Source of the DNA: an uncultured Marinobacter sp.
GTDB taxonomy: Bacteria > Pseudomonadota > Gammaproteobacteria > Pseudomonadales > Oleiphilaceae
NCBI RefSeq assembly: GCF_946886895.1
Contig: NZ_CAMPJO010000004.1
Span: 1 to 64,000 of the forward strand
Reading direction: 5' to 3'
DNA length: 64,000 nt
Made by a program: the position numbers and the translations under genes. The notes beneath the pieces were generated by a model. The model worked only from the letters and a program-made list of their open reading frames with translations, did not search any database and was not told where the DNA came from. Below are positions 7,340-15,797 of this stretch, in pieces. Positions within the stretch are counted from its first letter, which is position 1; the number at the start of each line of letters is the position of its first letter.

Positions 7340-8293
7340 TTATTTTATTATCACGCGATTTCGCCCACTCTCTTTCGCGGCATACAACGCTTCATCCGCC
7401 CGCTGCAACCACTGCATATAATTCTCTGGCTCGTCATTTAATTGCGCAATGCCCATGCTGATGGTGTATTGAATGGGCGCCACGCTCGTTTCAACAACAC
7501 TTTGTTCAATGGTTTCCCGAATGCGTTCACAAATAATACGGGCGCCTTCGGCATCGGTTTCCGGCAATATGATTCCAAATTCCTCGCCACCATAACGGCC
7601 GGTGCTGTCGGACTGGCGCACGGCGCTTTTGGTAACGGCGGCGGTGTGCTTGATCACTTCATCGCCGGCCAGGTGGCCGTGGGTGTCGTTGACGGCCTTG
7701 AAGTGGTCAATGTCGAACATCACCAGGCTGGTGCCGTGGCCGTAGCGGCGGTAACGCTCGTATTCGGCGTCTACCAGGTTTTCCCAGGTGCCGCGGTTGA
7801 GCAGGCCGGTGAGCCGGTCGGTCATGCTCAGTTTGGCCAGTTGCTCGTTGGCCCGTTCCAGGGCGCGTTTGCCGGTGGCGATGTCGGTAACGTCGTACAC
7901 CATCAGGCAAACTTTCTCCACCTGGCCCGAGGGGCCGGAGAGCGGGCTGATGGTGAGATTCTGGAACATGTAATCCTCGGTGCCGGTGATGGGCCGGGTG
8001 TTCCGGAACTGGAACAGGTAAGGGCGCTGCTCCCAGGAGGTGAAGGCCCGGGTGTTGAGCAGAGCAACGGCATCGACCTTGCGGGCAAGCCAGGCCTGGG
8101 GGATATCCGGAAATACCTCGAACAGCACCCGGTCGCGGATTTTACTGGCGGTAATGCCGCTGTGGTTTTCCATGAACCCGTTCCAGGCCTGTACCCGGAA
8201 TTCCAGATCCAGCACCACCAGGCCCACTTCAACGGATTCCAGCATGTCTACCAGCCAGTGAAACGGGTTGTCATCGATTGTCGTTGAAACCAT
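7340..8293 (-). CDS. PAS-GGDEF diguanylate cyclase
   Basis: A 317-residue soluble cyclase making cyclic di-GMP from two GTP. A PAS domain occupies about residues 10-140 (VGLVVLDLEFRVQAWNGFMENHSG). The GGDEF domain runs from about 155 with GRYGGEEFGII; the active-site signature GGEEF is at 235-239. An RxxD inhibitory site (RQSD, 226-229) sits exactly five residues before it, so product inhibition is expected. It lies 3 bases after the REC-CheC-like gene on the same strand, so the two are co-transcribed and the regulator may act on this cyclase. Confidence 0.9.
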   Translation of the reverse strand: MVSTTIDDNPFHWLVDMLESVEVGLVVLDLEFRVQAWNGFMENHSGITASKIRDRVLFEVFPDIPQAWLARKVDAVALLNTRAFTSWEQRPYLFQFRNTRPITGTEDYMFQNLTISPLSGPSGQVEKVCLMVYDVTDIATGKRALERANEQLAKLSMTDRLTGLLNRGTWENLVDAEYERYRRYGHGTSLVMFDIDHFKAVNDTHGHLAGDEVIKHTAAVTKSAVRQSDSTGRYGGEEFGIILPETDAEGARIICERIRETIEQSVVETSVAPIQYTISMGIAQLNDEPENYMQWLQRADEALYAAKESGRNRVIIK

Positions 8294-8296
8294 GGT

Positions 8297-9328
8297 TCAG
8301 TCCACCAGGTAGTCGAGGCGTTGTTCGAGGAACGGTACGGAATCCTCCGTGAGCAGGATCAGCATGTCGCAGTGGATGTCCCGGTCTTCGAGCTGGTAAC
8401 TGATTTCGATGCAGAGCAGCTGTTCTTCCCGGGCGCTGTGATGCTCCAGAAGGTCGGTGATTTGCCGGTGTTGCCCGAGCACGGTCGGGTGGCCGAGGCC
8501 CAGGTTCAGGTCCAGCTGGTCGCCGATGCCCCTCAGGAAGGCGCCGAACAGGATGCTGGACATGTCCATGAGCACTTCCACGTTAACGGCTTCGCCCTCA
8601 AGGGTGTCGTAGTGCAGCAGTTCGGCCATCTCGCGAAAGCTGGCATCGGCAAACAGCAGCAGGGCTTCTCCGGCAATGCCGGCGCCGGTGAAGCCCTGGC
8701 ACACGGCGGAGTAAGTGTCGTTGTCGTGCGCAGCGGAGATGGCCATGTGCAGTTCCGAGTTGGCGATGAAAGCCACCTTCGGAATGGGCTGCTTGACGAA
8801 CACCCGCAACAGCCGCGCCAGCAGATCGGACGACCGACCCATGGCCACGTTGGAAATTTCCTGCAGGTAGTCGTTCAGGGACACCGGGATATCCGGTGCC
8901 GTGCCTTCGCCCTGCCGGCTCAGGGCTGTATCTTTGAGTGCAGCCTGTTCCAGTTCGCAGGGGCGATAGAAGCCGTATTCCGCAAGCAGCTCCAGGACTT
9001 CGCCCGGGTCGGTGGGTTTTTTGATGAAGCCGATAGCGCCCAGCATACGTACCCGCTCCCGGGCTTCCGGCTGGATGTCGCCGGATACGACGATGGTCAG
9101 GACGGACAGGTCCTCGGCGCGGATGTGTTCCAGTACCTCATAGCCATCCATTTCCGGCATGTTCAGGTCGAGGAACATCAGGTCGGCTTTTCTGGCGCGA
9201 AGTGTGTCCAGCGCTTCAAGGCCGTGGGCGGCGTAAATGAATTCGCCGCTGAGGCCCGGAGGCAGGGCGCGGGCCATCTGTTTTCGGGCCAGGGCGGAAT
9301 CGTCGCAGATCAGTATGCGCGAGCTCAT
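8297..9328 (-). CDS. Response regulator with C-terminal CheC/CheX-like domain
   Basis: A 343-residue protein. The receiver domain (1-120) has the acidic pair D9-D10, the phospho-acceptor D54 in FLDLNMPEMDG and the conserved lysine in GFIKKPT. The C-terminal part (about 145-340) resembles the CheC/CheX/FliY phosphatase fold, with ELHMAIS, EMAELL and VEVLMDMSSILFGAFLRGIGDQL segments. Such fusions are thought to regulate chemotaxis or cyclic di-GMP signalling by dephosphorylating receivers; the target is unknown. It is the first gene of a two-gene operon with the PAS-GGDEF cyclase and has an extended -10 promoter. Confidence 0.82.
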   Translation of the reverse strand: MSSRILICDDSALARKQMARALPPGLSGEFIYAAHGLEALDTLRARKADLMFLDLNMPEMDGYEVLEHIRAEDLSVLTIVVSGDIQPEARERVRMLGAIGFIKKPTDPGEVLELLAEYGFYRPCELEQAALKDTALSRQGEGTAPDIPVSLNDYLQEISNVAMGRSSDLLARLLRVFVKQPIPKVAFIANSELHMAISAAHDNDTYSAVCQGFTGAGIAGEALLLFADASFREMAELLHYDTLEGEAVNVEVLMDMSSILFGAFLRGIGDQLDLNLGLGHPTVLGQHRQITDLLEHHSAREEQLLCIEISYQLEDRDIHCDMLILLTEDSVPFLEQRLDYLVD

Positions 9329-9364
9329 GATGCTGTCTGGGGGTGCTGGTTAAAAATTTTGTGC

Positions 9365-9373
9365 ATTATAGCA
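9365..9373 (-). promoter_or_regulatory. Extended -10 promoter for the REC-CheC / GGDEF operon
   Basis: On the minus strand the sequence reads TGCTATAAT, a perfect TATAAT with the TGn extension, about 37 bases before the start codon at 9328. No good -35 is seen, as expected for extended -10 promoters. Confidence 0.6.
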
Positions 9374-9603
9374 GTGTCAGATGTCATGTACATAAATACT
9401 ACAGTAATGTGCAGGAAATTACCTTCAAAATAGGGTATGGGCGCCATTGTGAACGGGTTCATGGTTGTTGTTTGATTCCAGGTCGGTCGTCAATGAATGT
9501 GACCAGGCTCACTCTTTTCGGCCGACCGCCTCGGATATAGTGCGCTAACGGCACATAAGATAACAATTCAGAAACGAAAAAACACATTTGAGAGGCGCGC
9601 ACT

Positions 9604-10476
9604 ATGGCTCAGCAAGCGTACGGATACGCTGCCCTGATTCTGGTCCTTCTGGGGTTGGCGCCCTTTGCCCAGGCCGAGTTGAAGCCGATTTCCGAACAGG
9701 CCATGGGGGAAGTCACCGGGCAGGCGTTTCTGCAGGTTGAGAACATTCCCGGAGCGAATCACCAGTTCACCCGGATGACACTGGGTATGGATGTCGAAAC
9801 CCGGGTCAATATTGACAGCATCAAAGTGGGTGAGACGGACACCGGTGTGGATTTTGCGGCCACCGACCTGGCCCTGGGCCATATTTCCCGCGATGGCGCC
9901 CGCGAGCAATACAATGGCAAGGTGTACGCCGAGGGTGAGACAGTTCCCTTTGAGGCGGTGCAGCCGTTCATTGAGCTGGCGGAAGTGGGCGAGGAACTGG
10001 CGGGTTTCCGGATGGGGTTCCATCAGGCCCGCGGGACCGTCTCGTCCAATACCACCTCCTTCAGTGGCGATATTGGGCTGAAGATCAATGATGGTGCGGG
10101 CAACGTTTCGGACGCCACCCTGTTCAACGCCAGCAACCAGGCCGACAACTATCGCGCCACGCAGATCGGGATCGACGACGGCAGTGGTGTGTGTACACCG
10201 GGCAGCAACTGCGCGCCGCTTTCCCAACTCCGCTCGCTCACCGTGGGGACCGACAATGGCGACGGGCCGGTCGGTTTCACGGATGACTTCTTTATCAGCT
10301 TTCAGCGTGAAGGGGTGGACTGGCAAAGCCCCGATGGTGCCAATGTGATCAGCGCCGGCAAGGGCGTGTTCCTGAATATTCCCACCAGTATGACGGTGGA
10401 TATGAGCACGCTGATCGGCGATGGCCTGGCCCGTGAACGCACCCACTATATTGACCGTGGCACCGGCATTTTCTGA
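9604..10476 (+). CDS. Secreted protein of unknown function (DUF6160-like)
   Basis: A 290-residue exported protein. Signal peptide of about 24 residues, ending at AQA before ELKPISE. The mature N terminus, LKPISEQAMGEVTGQA, resembles the 'alternating S/D-x-M-x-x-V-x-GQA' start seen in a family of extracellular or outer-membrane proteins of marine gammaproteobacteria (DUF6160-like; recognised from memory, so tentative). The rest is beta-rich with few charged helices and one cysteine pair (GVCTPGSNCAP). Monocistronic. No function can be inferred. Confidence 0.7.
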   Translation: MAQQAYGYAALILVLLGLAPFAQAELKPISEQAMGEVTGQAFLQVENIPGANHQFTRMTLGMDVETRVNIDSIKVGETDTGVDFAATDLALGHISRDGAREQYNGKVYAEGETVPFEAVQPFIELAEVGEELAGFRMGFHQARGTVSSNTTSFSGDIGLKINDGAGNVSDATLFNASNQADNYRATQIGIDDGSGVCTPGSNCAPLSQLRSLTVGTDNGDGPVGFTDDFFISFQREGVDWQSPDGANVISAGKGVFLNIPTSMTVDMSTLIGDGLARERTHYIDRGTGIF

Positions 10477-10532
10477 ATTCTGCTAGACTGCGCGGGAACG
10501 TTTCCGACCAACCCGCGCAGGAGCCCGTTACC

Positions 10533-11978
10533 TTGATCCGCTCGTTTTACTGGCACGACTACGAAACCTTCGGCGTGGACCCGGTTCACGATCGCCCCTC
10601 CCAGTTTGCCGGTGTGCGGACAGACGCGGACCTGAACATGATTGAAGATCCGCTGGTGATCTACTGCAAGCCGGCGGACGACTACCTGCCGTCGCCCGAA
10701 GCCTGCCTGATTACCGGTATTACCCCACAGAAGGCGCTGGAGGAAGGCTATCCGGAGGCTGAGTTTATCGCCCGGATCAACGAGGCCTTCAGCCAGCCCA
10801 GTACTTGCGTGGTGGGGTATAACAGCCTGCGCTTTGACGACGAAGTGACCCGCCACACCCTGTATCGAAACCTGCGCGATCCCTATGCCCGGGAATGGCA
10901 GAACGGCAATTCCCGCTGGGACATCATCGATATGGTGCGGCTGACCTACGCCCTGCGGCCGGAGGGGATCCACTGGCCGCGCAAGGAAGATGGCAGCCCC
11001 AGCTTCAAACTGGAGGAGCTGACAGCGGCCAACGGCATTGCCCATGAAGCCGCCCACGATGCCATGTCAGATGTCGAGGCGACGATTGCGGTCGCAAAGC
11101 TGATCAAGGAAAAGCAGCCCAAGCTGTTCGATTTTGTGCTGCAGAATAAAGACAAGCACTCGGCCCGGGCCATGCTGGATACCGCGTCCATGAAGCCGGT
11201 GTTTCACATCTCCGCCAAATACCCGGCCAGCCAGGGTTGCTGTGCCATGGTGGCGCCCGTGGCCGAGCACCCCACCAACAAGAACCTGGTGATTGTGTAC
11301 GACCTGCGGGAAGACCCCGGCGAGTTGATAAACGCCACGCCTGAACAGATTCGTGAGCGGGTGTTTACGTCCCAGGCTGCCTTGGGGGAAGGCGTGAGCC
11401 GGTTCCCGCTGAAGGGGGTTCAACTGAATAAATGCCCGGTGCTGGCCCCGGCCACTATGCTGAAAACCCTGAGCCCGGAACGCCTGGCGGAGCTGAACCT
11501 GGACGGCGACACGCTGCGGGCCAACCTGGCGCTACTCAAACGGGCCCCGGATCTGCCTGCGCGAATTGCGAAGGCCTTCGACCAGCCCCACGAGAGTGAC
11601 CTGACCGACCCGGACGAACAGCTGTACGCCGGCGGCTTCATCAGCAAGACCGACCGGGAAACGCTGAACCGGGTGCTGGCGCTGCCGGTGGAAACCCTGG
11701 GTGAGCAGGAGGTAACGTTTGAGGACGAGCGCCTGCAGACGTTGCTCTTCCGCTACCGGGCCCGTAATTACCCCAGTACCCTGATAGGCGAGGAGCTGGA
11801 TCGCTGGGAAGAGTTTCGCAGCCAGCGGCTGATGCACCCGAAGAAGGGCTGGCGGTCGCTGGAGGCCTATGCCGGTGAACTGCAGCGCCTCGCAGCGGAT
11901 CCGGAACTGACGCCAGAGAAGCGGCATGTGCTGGAGGAACTGCATTTGTACGGGGAATCGTTGATCCCCTACCTGTAA
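10533..11978 (+). CDS. sbcB: Exodeoxyribonuclease I
   Basis: A 481-residue 3'-5' single-strand DNA exonuclease used in mismatch repair and recombination. The DEDDh nuclease domain starts at once: WHDYETFGVDP carries the first Asp-Glu pair (residues 9 and 11), then NSLRFDDEVTRH and HDAMSDVEATI supply the later acidic and His residues. The SH3-like and C-terminal helical parts fill the normal length. The start codon is TTG at 10533, preceded by CAGGAG; no in-frame ATG lies near and homologues begin here. A 53-bp palindromic repeat lies 10 bases after the stop. Confidence 0.92.
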   Translation: MIRSFYWHDYETFGVDPVHDRPSQFAGVRTDADLNMIEDPLVIYCKPADDYLPSPEACLITGITPQKALEEGYPEAEFIARINEAFSQPSTCVVGYNSLRFDDEVTRHTLYRNLRDPYAREWQNGNSRWDIIDMVRLTYALRPEGIHWPRKEDGSPSFKLEELTAANGIAHEAAHDAMSDVEATIAVAKLIKEKQPKLFDFVLQNKDKHSARAMLDTASMKPVFHISAKYPASQGCCAMVAPVAEHPTNKNLVIVYDLREDPGELINATPEQIRERVFTSQAALGEGVSRFPLKGVQLNKCPVLAPATMLKTLSPERLAELNLDGDTLRANLALLKRAPDLPARIAKAFDQPHESDLTDPDEQLYAGGFISKTDRETLNRVLALPVETLGEQEVTFEDERLQTLLFRYRARNYPSTLIGEELDRWEEFRSQRLMHPKKGWRSLEAYAGELQRLAADPELTPEKRHVLEELHLYGESLIPYL

Positions 11979-11988
11979 ATCGTAAATC

Positions 11989-12041
11989 GGGGTCAGACCC
12001 CAGTGCATTTGGTGCGAGAAAATGCACTGGGGTCTGACCCC
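11989..12041. repeat. 53-bp GGGGTCWGACCCC unit, copy 1
   Basis: Two perfect cores (11989-12001, A centre; 12029-12041, T centre) with a 27-bp middle. Here the arms are a perfect 22-bp inverted repeat around a 9-base loop. It lies between the convergent stops of sbcB and the TPR-methyltransferase, so its RNA would fold as a strong hairpin from either strand and could act as a bidirectional transcript end. Confidence 0.95.
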
Positions 12042-12047
12042 AAATGG

Positions 12048-14048
12048 TTATCTGCGGCGTTGGAAGTAGACGCTCAGGTTCTGCCCCATCAAGCTCTGCA
12101 CTTCACTCCCCAGCGCTTCCGCCTGAATCTGTTGCTGAACCGGACCGGTGGCGAGGCTGTGGCCGTCTTCGTCGCGGGCTTTGACCAGCTTCCACTCCAC
12201 TTCGTTGCTGACCATCGCTACCAGTTCGTTCAGTTGCGCTGTTTCCTGGGGCCGGAACCAGCGGTCGCGGCAGCCGCCGAGGCTGTAGAAATCGGCGTCG
12301 GCGGTCAGTGCCTGCCAGGTGGTATCGTTCCGGTTGGCCAAGGCCATCCGGCGGAGCTGGCGCAGGGTCTGACGGGTGGGCTGGAGCTTGTGTTCCCCGA
12401 TCAGTTTGCGAATCTGTTTGTCGCCGGTGGTTTGTTCGGCCACCGCGGTATGCATGTGAACCACAGCACCGGAGCCGGTGGCATCGTTTATCAGTGCTGC
12501 CAGTGAGAGGTCGGTCATGGCTGGCGAGGGCAGGCGGCCGACATCAATCCAGTGCACCTGGTGACCATCCGCCACGAAGCGCTGGGCGACGGACCAGGGC
12601 CAGAACACGATGTTGTCCATACCCATGTGGTTGGCCATACGGGTGGCTTTGGCGATATTGGCCAGGGATTCGTCCACTGCGATGACTTCCACATCGTCCA
12701 GATAACGGGCCAGTTCCATGGCGTGCTGGCCGGATTGGGCGCCGCAGATCAGGATGCGCAGGGTGGCCGGGAGGTTCTTGGTCGCCAGGCCCAGCTCGGT
12801 TGCCATTACGGTTTTCAGGCTGCTTTCGGCGCGATAGGCCAGTTGCGACCATGACGGCCAGGCCTGGGGTACGTCGGTTTTATCCAGGCAGAGTTCTTCG
12901 GCCTTCTCGTCGAAGTTCTGCTTGATGGCTTCTTCCTCGGCCTTGTCGTAATAGCTGGCGGCCAGAACCGGCTGCAGGGCCAGAGGCCAGTCCACCAGGT
13001 TCCACTGGCCCAGCTGGACTGCAAAGCTCTGGTGGAAGAGGGCGCCGTACATGGCGCTGATCATCAGGGAGCCGATCAGGGTGTCCTGTTCTTCACCGAG
13101 GGCAAACTGGGCCTGGATGCTGTTATTGATCGCGGCGACCAGGCGTTCTTCATCCTCCTCGGCGGCCAGGGCGTAGCCGGTTCGGTCGGCGTACTGGGCG
13201 ATGGCCAGGGCCAGGTGCTGGAGTTCGTCCCGCAGTTCGACGGTTTGTGCGACTTCGGCGATGATGGCCCGGCGCAGCAGGGTGACCAGTTCTTCCACCG
13301 CCGGGTTGGGCATCAGCGTCTTTTGCAGCGCCAGGATCAGCAATTCATCTTCGCTCGCGGCGTGCAGGAATATGTCTGCGCTGGGGTTGTCCAGATCGTA
13401 CTGTTGGTGAATGATCGCACCGACAAAACGGCCGAGCTCCTGATGGGGCAGGCCATCCCGCTGGAGCAGGGCAATGGCATCCCGCGCCATGGCGGTGTCG
13501 GCTTTGTTGACTTCCAGGTGCTGGGCGCAGGTCAGCATGCCGCTGTACACGGATTCCCATTCGGCACCGGTTTCCAGCAATTTGCGGTAATGCAGGTAGG
13601 CGACATCGAACTGGCCTTGCAACCGCTTGGCATGGGCCACGCCACAGAAAGCGGCGGCGGATTGCCGGTCGCCATCCAGCGCCTGCAGGAAATACTGCTC
13701 CGCCAGCGCCGGGCGCTCGGTTTTTATGGCCCAGTAGCCGAGGTTGCAATACTGCTGAGGTTGCTCGGGCTGATGGTTCAGGCTGGCATTGAATAATGTG
13801 TGGGCTTTCTCAAGCTGTCCGTCGTCCAGTTCAACCCGTCCCAAGAGTCCCAGGGCACCCGCATGCCCGGGCTCCAGCGCCAGTGCCTCATTCAGGTATT
13901 GACGGCATTCCGCCCGGGCTTTCAGCCGCTGGATATGGCTGAGGCCCTGGTTGTTGGATTCCCCGTAGGCCAGGTTGCCTTGCAGGATCAGACGGGCGAC
14001 ATAGGCCTGTTGGGATTGGGGAACCTGAATGTGATGCTTGGCTTGCAT
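12048..14048 (-). CDS. TPR protein with C-terminal SAM-methyltransferase-like domain
   Basis: A 666-residue protein. TPR units fill about residues 20-190 (RAECRQYLNEALALEPGHAGALGLLGRVEL and further repeats). The C-terminal third contains a Rossmann-like start LRILICGAQSGQHAMELARYL followed by VEVIAVDESLANIAKATR, corresponding to methyltransferase motifs I and II. Such proteins modify proteins or glycans; target unknown. The nearby Maf and flagellins suggest, but do not show, a link to flagellin modification. The ATG at 14048 is chosen because GAGGTG precedes it; the longer frame runs into the palindromic repeat at 14158 and is not likely coding. Confidence 0.72.
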   Translation of the reverse strand: MQAKHHIQVPQSQQAYVARLILQGNLAYGESNNQGLSHIQRLKARAECRQYLNEALALEPGHAGALGLLGRVELDDGQLEKAHTLFNASLNHQPEQPQQYCNLGYWAIKTERPALAEQYFLQALDGDRQSAAAFCGVAHAKRLQGQFDVAYLHYRKLLETGAEWESVYSGMLTCAQHLEVNKADTAMARDAIALLQRDGLPHQELGRFVGAIIHQQYDLDNPSADIFLHAASEDELLILALQKTLMPNPAVEELVTLLRRAIIAEVAQTVELRDELQHLALAIAQYADRTGYALAAEEDEERLVAAINNSIQAQFALGEEQDTLIGSLMISAMYGALFHQSFAVQLGQWNLVDWPLALQPVLAASYYDKAEEEAIKQNFDEKAEELCLDKTDVPQAWPSWSQLAYRAESSLKTVMATELGLATKNLPATLRILICGAQSGQHAMELARYLDDVEVIAVDESLANIAKATRMANHMGMDNIVFWPWSVAQRFVADGHQVHWIDVGRLPSPAMTDLSLAALINDATGSGAVVHMHTAVAEQTTGDKQIRKLIGEHKLQPTRQTLRQLRRMALANRNDTTWQALTADADFYSLGGCRDRWFRPQETAQLNELVAMVSNEVEWKLVKARDEDGHSLATGPVQQQIQAEALGSEVQSLMGQNLSVYFQRRR

Positions 14049-14157
14049 GGAACACCTCGTTGTTTCTACCGCCATTCGGAGCGGCAAAGGTCTGCATTTT
14101 TTTGACGGTTTGCCGTGCTTTGGAAGATGTCCTGCGAAAGCTGTGCCAGATTTGGTT

Positions 14158-14210
14158 GGGGTCTGACCCCAATGCATTTGGTGGTGCAAAATGCCTTGGG
14201 GTCAGACCCC
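14158..14210. repeat. 53-bp GGGGTCWGACCCC unit, copy 2
   Basis: Cores at 14158-14170 (T centre) and 14198-14210 (A centre), the opposite order to copies 1 and 3, with the related 27-bp middle AATGCATTTGGTGG ... AAATGCCTT. It lies between the divergent TPR-methyltransferase and pRiA4b ORF-3-like genes. Confidence 0.95.
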
Positions 14211-14262
14211 AATGCCCATACACTGCTCGAATCATGATCCGGTAAAGACTCCAGGAGCCCCC

Positions 14263-15669
14263 ATGCCCAACCCGAACAACAGCGCATACCAGGTAAAAAT
14301 ATCCCTCACCGGCGCCCAGCCACCCATCTGGCGGCGACTGTTGATAAAACCGGGCACCACCTTCCAGGACCTGCACCGCATTATCCAGGTCGCGATGGGC
14401 TGGCAGGCGTCGCATCTGCACCTGTTTCAGGCAAAAGACGGCACTCTGATCGGCGACCCGGCCGAGGACTTCGACGGCCTGATGAGTTTCCGGGATGAAG
14501 CCGCGGTGCCCGTGTCCGCCGTGTTGTTCAAAGAAGGCCAGACGCTGCACTACGAATACGATTTCGGCGACAGTTGGGAGCATGAGATTGCCCTCGAAAA
14601 AATCCTTCCCGCGGAGGCAGGCAGCGAAGCATTGCCGTGCTGTATCAAGGCCGTACGCCAATGTCCGCCGGAAGATGTCGGCGGACTGCACGGGTTCTAT
14701 GATTTTCTGGAAGCCATGGAAGATATGGCGCACCCGGAGCACATCGCCGTGCGTGAATGGTGGGGCGAGTGGTTTGAACCGGACGTTGTGGATCTTGAAC
14801 AGATCAATCAGGATCTGGCCGTGCGTGACGCCTTGTTTGCAGAAGATCCCGAAGGCGGCATTCCGCCGGCCAGTGATTTTCATGGCCTGAGCCCAAGCCA
14901 GGTCCATGAGTTGTTGCAGGATCCGCTGAATTGCCCCTCGGTTTTCAAGCCTCTGTTTAACGCCGAAACGGTGAATGAGGCGCTCGACACAGCACCGGTC
15001 ATTCGTATGACGAAGGTGTTGGTGGGGGCCATGCAAGGCAAAGGCATTCGGCTGACCGGCAAGGGCAATCTGCCCCTGAAGCACGTCAAGGCAATGATCG
15101 ACGCCGGTGGAGAATCCACGGTGGCGCCGATGGCCCGATACTCCCCGGTTCGCTCCGAAGAACACGTTCTGGCCGTGATCCTCACCCGCGTGCTGCTGGA
15201 AATTGCCGGCTACACCAAGAAGCAGAAAGGCGTGCTTTCACTGAAGAAGACGGCTGAAGCCAGGCTGGACAAAAAGGGCTGGCTGACTGTCTATGGGGAT
15301 CTTCTTAACACCGCGCTGAGAAAACTCAGTTGGGCCTCCCTTGACCACTACGAGGGCATGGATGACATCCAGTACATCGGCCCCTTCTGTTTCTGGTTGC
15401 TGGCAGAAAAGGGTGACCAGTGGCGCCCGGTACAGGAATACCTGGATGACATGCTCAAGGCCTTCCCCCGGCTACCCGTTGCCGCATACCCGGTCAGTTA
15501 TATGAGCGAAGAAGAGCAGGCAAGGTCAGCGTTGCGTTTGCGGATGGTGACTTTGTACCAGCTACTCGGCCTGATCGAGCTGGACCCGGAGAGTGCGCGG
15601 TTCAGGGAGGAGGGTGACCAGAGAATGAGGCGAACGGCGTTGTTTGAGGGAATGTTTGTGCGCCGGTAA
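14263..15669 (+). CDS. Plasmid pRiA4b ORF-3-like family protein
   Basis: A 468-residue protein. Residues about 5-190 match the pRiA4b ORF-3 (IS1096 passenger TnpR-like) family: YQVKISLTGAQPPIWRRLLI, then FQDLHRIIQVAMGWQASHLHLF, HYEYDFGDSWEHEI and CPPEDVGGLHGFYDFLEA. The remaining C-terminal 270 residues are helical with no domain I recognise. The biochemical role of the family is unknown; it is often on mobile elements. The ATG at 14263 follows CAGGAG. Both sides carry 53-bp palindromic units (14158 and 15674), so the gene is bracketed by the repeat. Confidence 0.82.
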   Translation: MPNPNNSAYQVKISLTGAQPPIWRRLLIKPGTTFQDLHRIIQVAMGWQASHLHLFQAKDGTLIGDPAEDFDGLMSFRDEAAVPVSAVLFKEGQTLHYEYDFGDSWEHEIALEKILPAEAGSEALPCCIKAVRQCPPEDVGGLHGFYDFLEAMEDMAHPEHIAVREWWGEWFEPDVVDLEQINQDLAVRDALFAEDPEGGIPPASDFHGLSPSQVHELLQDPLNCPSVFKPLFNAETVNEALDTAPVIRMTKVLVGAMQGKGIRLTGKGNLPLKHVKAMIDAGGESTVAPMARYSPVRSEEHVLAVILTRVLLEIAGYTKKQKGVLSLKKTAEARLDKKGWLTVYGDLLNTALRKLSWASLDHYEGMDDIQYIGPFCFWLLAEKGDQWRPVQEYLDDMLKAFPRLPVAAYPVSYMSEEEQARSALRLRMVTLYQLLGLIELDPESARFREEGDQRMRRTALFEGMFVRR

Positions 15670-15673
15670 AGTT

Positions 15674-15726
15674 GGGGTCAGACCCCAGTGCATTTGGTGA
15701 GGTGAAATGTCTTGGGGTCTGACCCC
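15674..15726. repeat. 53-bp GGGGTCWGACCCC unit, copy 3
   Basis: Cores at 15674-15686 (A centre) and 15714-15726 (T centre) with middle AGTGCATTTGGTGA ... AAATGTCTT. It starts five bases after the pRiA4b ORF-3-like stop codon. Confidence 0.95.
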
Positions 15727-15797
15727 GTATTTTTTCGGTGGAGACAATCCGCTAAACTCGGGGGCTATGTTGACGTTTTCCACTTAAGGTTCAATCG

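Noticed and set aside
9604..10446. Minus-strand 292-codon frame opposite the secreted protein gene
   Set aside because: The plus-strand frame has a signal peptide with a clean cleavage site; the reverse has neither motif nor start signal.
11989..15726. Regularly repeated palindromic units as a CRISPR array
   Set aside because: The 53-bp units are kilobases apart with genes between, no short unique spacers and no cas genes.
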